Assembly (NCBI GenBank): GCA_034440455.1
Contig: JAWXCB010000049.1
Coordinates: 1 to 19,874, forward strand
From: JAWXCB01 sp034440455
GTDB taxonomy: Bacteria > Bacteroidota > Bacteroidia > Chitinophagales > CAIOSU01
Direction of reading: 5' to 3'
DNA length: 19,874 nt
The stretch's first letter is position 1. Each line of letters begins with the position of its first letter. Below, in pieces: positions 1 through 6,636 of the stretch. The notes beneath the pieces are model-generated. The model was not told the origin of the DNA and ran no database searches. It was given only the letters and a program-made list of their open reading frames with translations. Made by a program: the position numbers and the translations under genes.

Positions 1-34
1 CTTTGGCGGTGGCGGTGCGGGCGGCAAGTGGTGA
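1..34 (+). CDS. C-terminal tail of a probable TPM-domain (YgcG/DUF477) protein, partial
   Basis: The frame 2-34 reads FGGGGAGGKW followed by TGA and is open to the left edge. A glycine-rich tail ending in a basic residue and Trp is typical of the C-terminus of TPM-domain (YgcG-like) membrane-anchored proteins in Bacteroidota. Only ten residues are visible, so this rests on the tail pattern alone; another Gly-rich protein end is possible. Confidence 0.45.
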   Translation, partial: FGGGGAGGKW

Positions 35-50
35 GCACATTCACCTCGTC

Positions 51-71
51 ATGCCGGACTCGTTCCGGCAT
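51..71. repeat. Short palindromic intergenic repeat
   Basis: atgccgga (51-58) and tccggcat (64-71) form a perfect 8-bp stem around a 5-nt loop, just after the stop codon at 32-34. The form (CGTCATGCCGGA...TCCGGCAT) is a common dispersed extragenic palindrome in bacterial genomes. It could also act as a weak transcript-end structure for the upstream gene; there is no T run right after it. Confidence 0.6.
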
Positions 72-197
72 CCCCTCAAGATTCAATCATCAATCTTAAA
101 ATTATTTTGCGCGTACTTACCTCCTTTCTTTAGTGGCTCTGTTTGGCAGCGTTGACAACAGGAGGGCAGTGGTATCTTTCAGCAAAGCAACAGTTCC

Positions 198-276
198 GTC
201 ATTCTGAGCGGAGTTATAGGCAGCGAAGAATCTCTCATCTAAAAAGTGTGAGATGCTTCACTTTGCTCAGCATGAC
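198..276. repeat. Inverted pair of the GTCATTCTGAGCG repeat
   Basis: The left arm starts gtcattctgagcggagtt at 198 and includes gcgaagaatctc; the right arm (250-276) is the reverse complement of a variant, gtcatgctgagc...gaagcatctc. Together they make an imperfect palindrome of about 79 nt. The same repeat occurs at 627-660 and, again as an inverted pair, at 5602-5703. In Bacteroidota drafts this element is recognisable because its translation ends hypothetical proteins with MLSAAKHL. Confidence 0.75.
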
Positions 277-324
277 GCAAGCAGTAAATAAATCCCCTCA
301 TTTAATAGCCGTTGGCTAAAGCCG

Positions 325-369
325 ATGAAGAGTTGCTCTTCATTACCCGTCCCGCTCAGAGCGGGACGG
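325..369. repeat. Two adjacent hairpins in repeat patchwork
   Basis: atgaagag (325-332) pairs with ctcttcat (336-343) around ttg. Directly after it, ccgtcccgct (347-356) pairs with agcgggacgg (360-369) around cag, a perfect 10-bp GC-rich stem. Neither is followed by a T run and no convincing gene precedes them, so they look like extragenic palindromes rather than terminators. Confidence 0.6.
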
Positions 370-378
370 CAATTAAAT

Positions 379-399
379 CATTTACCGGTTTGCAAGACA
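379..399. repeat. 21-nt direct repeat, copy 1 (copy 2 at 671-691)
   Basis: catttaccggtttgcaagac here and catttaccgatttgcaaggc at 671 differ at two positions over 21 nt. Both copies sit inside the repeat patchwork that fills 48-790. Confidence 0.5.
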
Positions 400-457
400 T
401 CCCGCATTTACGGGACTTACGCAGATGGCTTGGCTACACGCTCGCGGCAAGCGAGGA

Positions 458-616
458 TATTTCCCCGTAGGGGATTCATCTTAGTAGAAAATCATCAGTC
501 AGATAACAGTAGCTCCGTAGGAGCGCTATAAAAGGTAAGCTCTGTTTAATGTCGCTCCTAAGGTGCTAAAACATTTTCGATTTCGTTTACTATTACTATT
601 GAACTCCTACGGAGTT
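458..616. repeat. Cluster of short CTCC-GTA-GGAG palindromes
   Basis: Three short palindromes lie close together: tcccc-gta-gggga (462-474), gctcc-gta-ggagc (512-524) and aactcc-tac-ggagtt (602-616). Around the first is ggattcatcttagtagaaa, a flank that accompanies this palindrome in other Bacteroidota intergenic repeats (from memory). All share the GTA/TAC centre, which suggests one repeat family with varying arms. No coding potential is visible here. Confidence 0.6.
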
Positions 617-626
617 AGAAACCCAC

Positions 627-660
627 GTCATTCTGAGCGGAGTTATACGAAGCGAAGAAT
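627..660. repeat. GTCATTCTGAGCG repeat, single copy
   Basis: gtcattctgagcggagtt followed by atacgaagcgaagaat. It matches the left arm at 198-232 and, in reverse complement, the right arm at 5647-5703. Downstream to about 790 the sequence shows only decayed inverted repeats (for example tctgcc near 730 with ggcaga near 755) and no gene. Confidence 0.65.
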
Positions 661-798
661 CCCCAACTTTCATTTACCGATTTGCAAGGCACGAGGCAAG
701 CGGATGCTGAAACTCTCATTTACGCTATCCGTCTGCCGAAGTGCTTTGACGCAGGCAGATTCATCCCCGCTTTTATTTGCCTGTGTGTTAGCGAAAGT

Positions 799-1197
799 TT
801 ATTCAATCCAGCATTCTTTGAACTTCTGCGATAATGACGTCTCCAAAGAACTAATGTCAATATTGAAACTTTTGCTTGTAATTCTAAGAGCGACTATCTT
901 TTTTCCGCTTTGAAAGGCTTTTTTTACAGAATCATTTAATCCATAAGGTAGTTTGCAAATTATTGATGGTCCTTTTCCTGAGAGCCCGGGTGTTTTATTA
1001 ATTGCTATTGATTCTGTTGTACCCTCTTCAAATTTCATGATTAGTGAATCTTTATCAACCACATATAGAATAAACTTCCCGTAAGAATTTCTGACAGGAA
1101 ACTTGATAAGAAGTGAAGACCGAACACCGTCATTTTCAAATTGAGCAGTGATTTCTTTAACAATGTAAGTCTGGTTTTTACTTTCTCCATTTGACAA
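799..1197 (-). CDS. Small secreted hypothetical protein; normal start codon missing
   Basis: I do not recognise the family. The frame from the TTG at 1197 gives 132 residues, but it stays open upstream to a stop at 1345-1347. That extension reads like a signal peptide: basic HSIRGKNI, then hydrophobic TVLVLLFIGIHFGL, then KAQ before Cys, followed by KYDYQEKDGRTGKTTF. No ATG, GTG or TTG lies in frame between 1200 and 1344; only ATT (1333-1335) or ATA codons could start it. Either a rare ATT start is used, the start was lost by mutation, or an indel hides it. The mature part alternates beta-like segments and has few Cys. The gene stands alone on the minus strand next to the repeat patchwork, so recent decay is plausible. 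The TTG at 1197 is probably not the true start. Confidence 0.55.
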   Translation of the reverse strand: MSNGESKNQTYIVKEITAQFENDGVRSSLLIKFPVRNSYGKFILYVVDKDSLIMKFEEGTTESIAINKTPGLSGKGPSIICKLPYGLNDSVKKAFQSGKKIVALRITSKSFNIDISSLETSLSQKFKECWIE

Positions 1198-1369
1198 GAT
1201 GAATTCTTTAGTTTTAAATGTGGTCTTTCCTGTTCTCCCGTCCTTCTCCTGATAGTCATACTTGCATTGCGCTTTTAAACCAAAATGGATTCCTATAAAG
1301 AGTAGTACTAAGACTGTTATGTTTTTTCCCCTAATGCTATGTTTTTAATGTTACCCCACCACCGCCCAT

Positions 1370-1437
1370 AAATAAACCTCTTGTTTACTTTACAGCCGCA
1401 GCAGGGATGAATAGTAAACAAAAGGTTTACTTTATTT
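1370..1437. repeat. AT-rich inverted repeat
   Basis: The left arm aaataaacctcttgtttact (1370-1389) and the right arm agtaaacaaaaggtttactttattt (split here as agtaaacaaaagg at 1413 plus tttactttattt) are imperfect inverted copies around a loop of about 23 nt. Function unknown; it could be a bidirectional terminator or the relic of a small element. Confidence 0.45.
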
Positions 1438-1467
1438 AAAATCACAAATCCTCAAAACACCCCTTCC

Positions 1468-1560
1468 CTACACCACCTTCACGCTCACCTTGTAATGTCC
1501 CGCCAGGGGGCTTGGGTTTTTCACGTTCAGCAGTTGCTCAATGCTCACGCCCGCGCAAGC
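1468..1560 (-). pseudogene. C-terminal remnant of a protein ending NPSPLAGHYKVSVKVV
   Basis: Read on the minus strand, about 28 codons ending at TAG (1468-1470) give AGVSIEQLLNVKNPSPLAG followed by HYKVSVKVV, which looks like real protein sequence. Upstream of about 1560 the same frame turns into low-quality Phe/Arg-rich sequence with no start, so the body of the gene is missing or out of frame. I cannot name the family. It may be a decayed gene end carried into this junk region. Confidence 0.3.
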
Positions 1561-1675
1561 ACATAAACATCCCAAGCCTCGGAAAAAAATGTGGAAGAAA
1601 TATGCGCGGAAAAATGTTCTACGTTTGGGACTTCTGAGGCATCAGCTGTTCTGGATGTTACCGATGAACCGAAAC

Positions 1676-1706
1676 AAAAAAGGTTGCCCAAACAATGTGC
1701 AACCTT
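1676..1706 (-). terminator. Orphan rho-independent terminator-like hairpin
   Basis: aaggttgc (1680-1687) pairs with gcaacctt (1699-1706) around an 11-nt loop. On the minus strand the stem is followed by a T run (A run 1676-1681 on the plus strand). No intact minus-strand gene lies just upstream of it in that direction, so it may be left over from a lost gene. Confidence 0.45.
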
Positions 1707-1974
1707 CTTGCAACATCCGTCACAGTCCCCGGCTATTCCTTCGGCAGAAAAGTCCCAACAAATCTGCCTTCCGCTTCATCGGGATAACTCAAAAAAATTA
1801 AAACAGCATTATTCAAATAAATAATTTTGTAAACAACCCCACCGATTAGCACCAAAAATCAGTCAACCTTTTTCAGGAAGGGACACTGAATTAAAAACAA
1901 ATTAATAATGACGGATAACGGAAGCGCGGCTTTATTTAGATTAAATTTATACCCGATAAATCTCAATAAAATTT

Positions 1975-3987
1975 ATGTGCGGCATCTTTGGCGCTACGAT
2001 AATTAAAGAATCACCGCTAAAAAATAGTTTCAAAACTATTCTTGAAAATCTTTTTCTTCTTTCAGAATCACGCGGCAAAGAGGCTTCCGGTTTCGCAATC
2101 AATAATGGCAAAGAACTTCGCTACCTGCGCTCACCTTTTCCTGCAAGTACGCTTGCAAAATCTGCTGTCTTTAACCTTGAAATCAATCAACTCCTCAAGC
2201 ATGATAGCGAGTGCCACGCTGTTATTGGGCATTCTCGCTTGGTTACAGACGGGTATGAACAATTCAATGAAAACAATCAGCCGGTATTAAAAAACAATCT
2301 GGCAGTCGTGCATAACGGCATCATTGTGAATAGCGAGGAATTGTGGAAAAAATACGCTGACGAGCAAAAACTCTCTGACTTGGACAGCGAACTGATTCCA
2401 ACGCTGATACACCGTTTTTACAAAGCGAATAACGATTTGTATAAATCGCTTGGAGAGTTTTATCATGAAATCTACGGCATGACTTCCATTGCCATGCTGC
2501 CCCTTGAATTAAACAACCTAATACTTGCGACTAATAACGGATCGCTTTATTTTCTTTCATCATCAAAACAGGGCGCGTTTATTTTCGCTTCCGAGCGACA
2601 TATTCTGGAAAAGTTAATTGAAGTCGCTCAATTAAGAAATCACTTCTCTGCGCAAAATATTCAGCACCTCAAAGCAAATCAAGCCTGTTCCGTTAACCTC
2701 AATATGGCTTCTTTTGAAACAAAAGAGTTGAATAAAATCGCCTCAAATTTTCTAAATATTTCAAACGGAGTTTACTTCTCTCCCTATGAGATTTCAGAAA
2801 AAGTAAGCAACAAGCCTGTGCCGGTCAACACCAGCATGGAGTATCGTTTTGAAAGTATTCCAAAAGAAATATCTCATGAAGTAGAGAGAAGAATTTCGCG
2901 CATCTCTCACCTCAAGCGATGCAGCAACTGTATTCTTCCCGATACATTTCCTTTCATTGAGTTTGATGAAAAAGGCATTTGCAATTACTGCAATAACTAT
3001 CGGAGGCTTGAATGTAAAGGTCTTGATAAACTCAGGAGTCTCCTTGATTGTTACCGTTCTAAAGACGGCTCGCCCGACTGCCTGATTCCTTTCAGCGGGG
3101 GACGCGACAGCAGTTATACGTTGCATCTTGTAAAGAAAGAGTTAGGAATGAATCCAATCGCATTCTCTTATGATTGGGGAATGTTGACCGACTTAGCGCG
3201 CAGAAATCAATCGCGCCTGTGTGGCAAACTCGGAGTTGAGCATATTCTTGTTTCAGCCGATATCCGCACAAAAAGAGAGAACATCAAAAAGAATGTGCTC
3301 GCTTGGCTGAAGCGCCCGAATTTGGGAACCATCCCTTTATTTATGGCGGGCGACAAACAATATTTTTATTTCGCTAACCTGCTGATGCAGCAAAACAAAC
3401 TTCCGCTTTCCATCATGGGTGAAAACATGCTGGAGGTGACTCGGTTTAAGTCGGGCTTCTGCGGCATCAAGCCACGATTTGATATTAAAAATACGTACAC
3501 GCTATCTGCTTTTGATAAGTTGAAAATGGTGCTTTTTTACGGCAAGGAATATTTATTGAATCCCGCTTATATCAATAGCTCTCTACTTGATACCGTGGAC
3601 GCTTTTAAATCCTATTATGTGATTAAGCACAATAACATCAACCTTTACGATTATATCCCTTGGGAAGAAGAGAAGGTAAATAAAACGCTACGCGAGGAAT
3701 ATGATTGGGAAACTGATTCCGGCACAAAAGCCACCTGGCGTATCGGTGATGGCACTGCCGCTTTTTACAACTACATTTATTTAATCGTAGCCGGCTTCAG
3801 CGAAAATGATACCTTCCGCAGCAACCAGATAAGGGAGGGATTAATTACGCGCGAACAAGGGCTTGATAAAATTCTTTCAGAAAACTTACCACGGTTTGAC
3901 TCCATTCAGTGGTATTGCAACACCATTGGAATTGATTGGAAAGATGTCCTCAAAAAAATAAATCACATCCCTGCCTTATTTCAGTAG
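1975..3987 (+). CDS. Class II glutamine amidotransferase fused to N-acetyl sugar amidotransferase
   Basis: This 670-residue protein appears to make its own ammonia from glutamine and pass it to an acetamido sugar, as in acetamidino-sugar synthesis for surface glycans. Residues 1-270 are a class II GATase: nucleophile Cys2 in MCGIFG, which fixes the ATG start; GHSR (Arg88), NQP (101-103), HNG (113-115) and Asp137. Residues 310-670 match the WbpG/PseA type of N-acetyl sugar amidotransferase: CSNC (Cys316, Cys319) and CNYC (Cys336, Cys339), a probable metal knuckle, then the PP-loop ATP site SGGRDS (374-379). WbpG enzymes, as known, take ammonia from a separate HisH-like class I subunit; here a class II domain is attached instead. 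No O-antigen or sugar-nucleotide genes lie nearby. Substrate is inferred from the family only. Upstream is AT-rich with no clear promoter match. Confidence 0.85.
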   Translation: MCGIFGATIIKESPLKNSFKTILENLFLLSESRGKEASGFAINNGKELRYLRSPFPASTLAKSAVFNLEINQLLKHDSECHAVIGHSRLVTDGYEQFNENNQPVLKNNLAVVHNGIIVNSEELWKKYADEQKLSDLDSELIPTLIHRFYKANNDLYKSLGEFYHEIYGMTSIAMLPLELNNLILATNNGSLYFLSSSKQGAFIFASERHILEKLIEVAQLRNHFSAQNIQHLKANQACSVNLNMASFETKELNKIASNFLNISNGVYFSPYEISEKVSNKPVPVNTSMEYRFESIPKEISHEVERRISRISHLKRCSNCILPDTFPFIEFDEKGICNYCNNYRRLECKGLDKLRSLLDCYRSKDGSPDCLIPFSGGRDSSYTLHLVKKELGMNPIAFSYDWGMLTDLARRNQSRLCGKLGVEHILVSADIRTKRENIKKNVLAWLKRPNLGTIPLFMAGDKQYFYFANLLMQQNKLPLSIMGENMLEVTRFKSGFCGIKPRFDIKNTYTLSAFDKLKMVLFYGKEYLLNPAYINSSLLDTVDAFKSYYVIKHNNINLYDYIPWEEEKVNKTLREEYDWETDSGTKATWRIGDGTAAFYNYIYLIVAGFSENDTFRSNQIREGLITREQGLDKILSENLPRFDSIQWYCNTIGIDWKDVLKKINHIPALFQ

Positions 3988-4050
3988 TTGTACTCTGATA
4001 CTGCGCAACGCGGTTTGAAATTTAAATTAACCCCGCAAAAAACGGTCAGT

Positions 4051-4554
4051 TCATCTTAACTCCCTCAACTGATCCTGCAACATCAGCCGCGCTTTGTGGA
4101 TGCGCGTTTTGATGGTGCCGAGCGGCAACTGCATTTCTTCGGCTATCTCTTCGTATTTATAGCCTTCAAAGTGCATCATAAACGGCTTCGAAAATTTTTT
4201 GTCAACAGAAGCAAGGGCTTTCTGAATTTCTTCCATCTTGATATTTGCTACGCCTTGGTTGTGTTCCACACGATTCTCAGTTCCCACGAATGCATCGGTG
4301 AATGTATCGCGCAGATACGTTGGATGTTTTGCATTCCGATTATAGTCATTAATAAACGAGTTCTTCAGAATGGTGTAAAGCCAGCCGCGCAGGTTGGTGC
4401 CTTCCGAAAACTTGTCTTTATATGTCAAAGCTTTCAGCATGGTATCTTGAACAAGATCCTGTGCTTTCTCGGTGTCGCGAAACAGCGCTAATGCCTTGCT
4501 GTAAAGCATTTGTCTTGATTCGATGACCTCTGATTCAAATGTTTGTGTTTTCAT
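4051..4554 (-). CDS. ECF-type RNA polymerase sigma factor
   Basis: 167 residues with sigma-70 region 2 (about 12-75; LVQDTMLKAL and LRGWLYTILKN recognise the -10 region and core polymerase) and region 4 (about 110-165; the helix-turn-helix YEEIAEEMQLPLGTIKTRIH binds the -35 region). A longer frame begins at a TTG at 4605, but I chose ATG 4554 because a good Bacteroidota -7 box (TACATTTG, 4575-4582) lies inside that extension, so the longer form could not be translated from it. No anti-sigma gene is adjacent, unlike FecI/FecR-type loci; it resembles the stand-alone RpoE-like sigma factors common in Bacteroidota. Divergent from the SRPBCC gene. Confidence 0.9.
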   Translation of the reverse strand: MKTQTFESEVIESRQMLYSKALALFRDTEKAQDLVQDTMLKALTYKDKFSEGTNLRGWLYTILKNSFINDYNRNAKHPTYLRDTFTDAFVGTENRVEHNQGVANIKMEEIQKALASVDKKFSKPFMMHFEGYKYEEIAEEMQLPLGTIKTRIHKARLMLQDQLRELR

Positions 4555-4574
4555 TTTGTTTATGTTTTGTTGAA

Positions 4575-4582
4575 CAAATGTA
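4575..4582 (-). promoter_or_regulatory. -7 promoter box (TAnnTTTG) of the sigma factor gene
   Basis: On the minus strand TACATTTG fits the Bacteroidota -7 consensus TAnnTTTG exactly. A TTG lies 20 nt upstream of it (near 4603-4605), within the usual spacing to the -33 element. This gives a leader of about 15-20 nt to the ATG at 4554. Confidence 0.6.
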
Positions 4583-4727
4583 GAACATTTAACGATACAA
4601 ACCAAGTTTTGTTTAACTTTTTTAAATAAAACCTAAACAAAGTTGACTGAAGCTCTCTTGCTTTTGAAAACAAGCAGCGCTGTTTCTTGTTTAGCAGGTG
4701 CTTAGAGAATCAATAAAATCCTTTGCA

Positions 4728-5195
4728 ATGGCATTTTACCAACTGCGACAAAAACAGATACTTCCTATCACTTTAGAAAAAGCTTGGGAATTTTTCTCTA
4801 ACCCGGCTAACCTCAACGCGATAACGCCTGACGATATGGAGTTCGTTATTACATCCCCTGTTCCAAAAGGCGAAATCTATCCGGGGCAGATTATCACCTA
4901 CAAAGTAAGTCCCGTGCTCAACATTCCGCTTGCGTGGGCAACGGAAATCACCCACGTTCGGTCGCCCTACTACTTCACAGACAGTCAACTACACGGACCT
5001 TACCGCTTCTGGCATCATGAGCATCATTTCAAGGAAACGCCTACAGGCGTTGAGATGACGGACATTCTTTATTATGAATTGCCTTTTGGAATACTTGGCG
5101 ATTTGGTTCACCGGTTATTTGTCAGACAAAGAATCGAATCTATTTTCGAATACCGTCAGCGGAAGCTGGAAAAATTATTTCAGAAGCCGGCATGA
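4728..5195 (+). CDS. SRPBCC-superfamily (START-like) ligand-binding protein
   Basis: 155 residues with the pattern of the SRPBCC proteins often labelled cell-division-inhibitor-like: AWEFFSNPANLNAITP near 20-35, then YPGQIITYKV, IPLAWATEI, the GPYRFWHHEHHF core, YYELPFGILGDLVHRLF, and a C-terminal helix with IFEYRQRKLEKLF. The fold makes a hydrophobic pocket; ligand and reaction are unknown. A frame starting at GTG 4698 adds ten residues, but ATG 4728 fits the family start (short lead into FYQLRQKQILP). Its stop overlaps the next gene by ATGA, so the two are probably translated together. Related proteins are often found beside TIGR01777 epimerases; none is present here. Confidence 0.85.
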   Translation: MAFYQLRQKQILPITLEKAWEFFSNPANLNAITPDDMEFVITSPVPKGEIYPGQIITYKVSPVLNIPLAWATEITHVRSPYYFTDSQLHGPYRFWHHEHHFKETPTGVEMTDILYYELPFGILGDLVHRLFVRQRIESIFEYRQRKLEKLFQKPA

Positions 5196-5632
5196 TTCTG
5201 CTCCTCACATTCACGCTCACCGCTGTGATGACGGGCATCATCTGGTTTGTGCAAATCAACCACTATCCGCTGTTTCTCAAAATCGGTAAAGCAGAATTTA
5301 TTTCCTATGAAAAGGAGCACACCCGATTAGCCGGACTGTTGATTGCTCCGTTGATGCTCATCGAATTGGCGCTTTCGGTCCTGCTTGTTTTTAATGAAAC
5401 AAAACAGCATACGCTGGCAGTCAGCGCGCTTGCTTTACTAATCGTCATTTGGGCTTCCACGTTTGCGGGGCAGGTGCCGCTGCATCAAAAGTTGATTGCA
5501 GAATACAACAAGAAATTTATTCAACAACTTATCCGAACCAACTGGCTGCGGACTGTGTTTTGGACGGTGCGCTTGTTAATTTTAGGCAGCATGTTGGGCA
5601 GCGTCATGCTGAGTGCAGCGAAGCATCTCTGA
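5192..5632 (+). CDS. Four-helix integral membrane protein with repeat-derived C-terminus
   Basis: 146 residues with four probable membrane helices (about 1-20, 47-66, 75-93, 120-140). Between helices 1 and 2 is INHYPLFLKIGKAEFISYEKEH, split here as INHYPLF and FISYEKEHTRLAG, and the loop before helix 4 has VPLHQKL and TNWLRTVFWTVR; these look conserved but I cannot name the family (a DUF1772-like topology is possible). It starts inside the stop of the SRPBCC gene (ATGA), suggesting coupled expression. The last residues VMLSAAKHL are encoded by the GTCATGCTGAG intergenic repeat at 5602, so the original end was replaced or extended when the repeat inserted. Confidence 0.75.
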   Translation: MILLLTFTLTAVMTGIIWFVQINHYPLFLKIGKAEFISYEKEHTRLAGLLIAPLMLIELALSVLLVFNETKQHTLAVSALALLIVIWASTFAGQVPLHQKLIAEYNKKFIQQLIRTNWLRTVFWTVRLLILGSMLGSVMLSAAKHL

Positions 5633-5703
5633 GTAAAGAAAATAGGAGATTCTTCCCTGCCTGCTCACAGGCGAGGCTTCGTATAACTTCGCTCAGAATG
5701 ACG
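5602..5703. repeat. Inverted pair of the GTCATTCTGAGCG repeat overlapping a gene end
   Basis: The left arm cgtcatgctgag...gcgaagcatct (5602-5628) encodes the last residues and lies against the stop codon of the membrane protein. The right arm (5647-5703) is the reverse complement of cgtcattctgagcgaag...gaagaatct, with an extra nested palindrome cctgcctgctcacaggcgag near 5655-5676. The pair ends 24 nt before the pirin start codon, so it fills almost the whole gap and could form a large hairpin between the two transcripts. Confidence 0.75.
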
Positions 5704-5727
5704 ATTATTTAACCTAAACACCGCGCG

Positions 5728-6603
5728 ATGGATAGAAAAGATTTTCTCCGCAACGGATTATTGGGCACGGGGATATTCGTTTCGACAGGTGCGCTGGGCG
5801 CAGTCGTGAAAAACGATATTTACGAACTGCGCGAACTCGAAATCATCGGATTCAATCATCTTCCAAACACAAAATCTGCAATCATGGCAAATACTGTTTT
5901 ACACAAAGCAGACACGCGCGGTCACGCAAACCACGGCTGGCTTGACTCGCATCACACCTTCAGCTTTGCTTCCTACTACAATCCCGAGCGGATGCACTTT
6001 GGCGTGCTGCGCGTACTCAACGATGACAGCGTGGAGGCGGGCATGGGATTCAGCACGCATCCGCATGACAACATGGAAATTATTTCCATTCCGTTCGAAG
6101 GCGATTTGGAACACAAAGACAGCATGGGCAACATGACGATAATTAAAAATGGAGATGTGCAGGTGATGAGCGCGGGCACAGGCATTCGCCACAGCGAATA
6201 CAATAAGAATAAAGACAGCACAGTGAAGTTTCTGCAAATCTGGGTGTTTCCCAACAAGCGTAGTGTGGAGCCGCGCTACGATCAAATCACGCTCAACCTT
6301 GCCGACCGCAAGAACAAACTACAGCAGATTCTCTCACCCAGCGCAGATGATGCGGGCGTGTGGGTGCATCAGGATGCGTGGTTTCACCTCGGCACTTTTG
6401 ACAAAGATTTTTCCTCGGAATACAAACTGCGCAAAAGCGGCAATGGCGTGTATGCGTTTATCATCAAAGGCAGTTTCACTATTGAAGGTAATGCTCTCAG
6501 TCAGCGTGACGGGCTTGGCATTTGGGACGCGGAAAAAATTTCCATCAAAGCTGATTCGCCTGATGCGGAAATTCTGCTGATGGATGTGCCGATGACTGCT
6601 TAA
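5728..6603 (+). CDS. Pirin-family bicupin with N-terminal export-signal-like extension
   Basis: 291 residues. From Met53 (MANTVLHKADTRGHANHGW) it is a standard pirin: N-terminal cupin to about 170, second cupin to the end. The metal site is complete: His111 and His113 (THPHDN), Glu117 is in the same motif, and His155/Glu157 in GTGIRHSE. Known bacterial pirins such as YhhW act as metal-dependent quercetin dioxygenases; others are regulators or of unknown use. Residues 1-52 are extra: MDRKDFLRNGLLGTG then a hydrophobic run FVSTGALGAVV. This resembles a Tat-type signal of Bacteroidota but has Arg-Lys rather than Arg-Arg. It may be exported or membrane-tethered; internal start at 5884 would give a cytosolic form. 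The upstream gap is nearly all repeat. Confidence 0.9.
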   Translation: MDRKDFLRNGLLGTGIFVSTGALGAVVKNDIYELRELEIIGFNHLPNTKSAIMANTVLHKADTRGHANHGWLDSHHTFSFASYYNPERMHFGVLRVLNDDSVEAGMGFSTHPHDNMEIISIPFEGDLEHKDSMGNMTIIKNGDVQVMSAGTGIRHSEYNKNKDSTVKFLQIWVFPNKRSVEPRYDQITLNLADRKNKLQQILSPSADDAGVWVHQDAWFHLGTFDKDFSSEYKLRKSGNGVYAFIIKGSFTIEGNALSQRDGLGIWDAEKISIKADSPDAEILLMDVPMTA

Positions 6604-6636
6604 GCAAGCATCTGAGCTTTAAAGCATCTATTGTGG

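Larger units (their letters stand above)
1198..1974. other. Long stretch without an intact gene
   Basis: Apart from the probable signal-peptide extension of the preceding gene (to 1344), this stretch holds an AT-rich inverted repeat (1370-1437), a short gene remnant on the minus strand (1468-1560), an orphan terminator-like hairpin (1676-1706) and AT-rich leader sequence before 1975. Open frames on the plus strand at 1541-1824 have no recognisable protein features. Confidence 0.5.

Noticed and set aside
325..913. Open frames at 325-531 and 563-913 on the plus strand
   Set aside because: They are made of palindromic repeats or lie antisense to the secreted-protein gene; no protein-like pattern or start context.
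1541..1824. Two overlapping plus-strand frames
   Set aside because: Lys/Pro-rich, no recognisable domain, and they cross a terminator-like hairpin; the minus-strand remnant explains part of the stretch better.
4555..4605. N-terminal extension of the sigma factor from TTG 4605
   Set aside because: The -7 promoter box lies inside it and the family starts at the ATG at 4554.
5899..6285. Long minus-strand frames opposite the pirin gene
   Set aside because: His/Val-rich mirror of the pirin codons; the plus-strand gene keeps all metal ligands.
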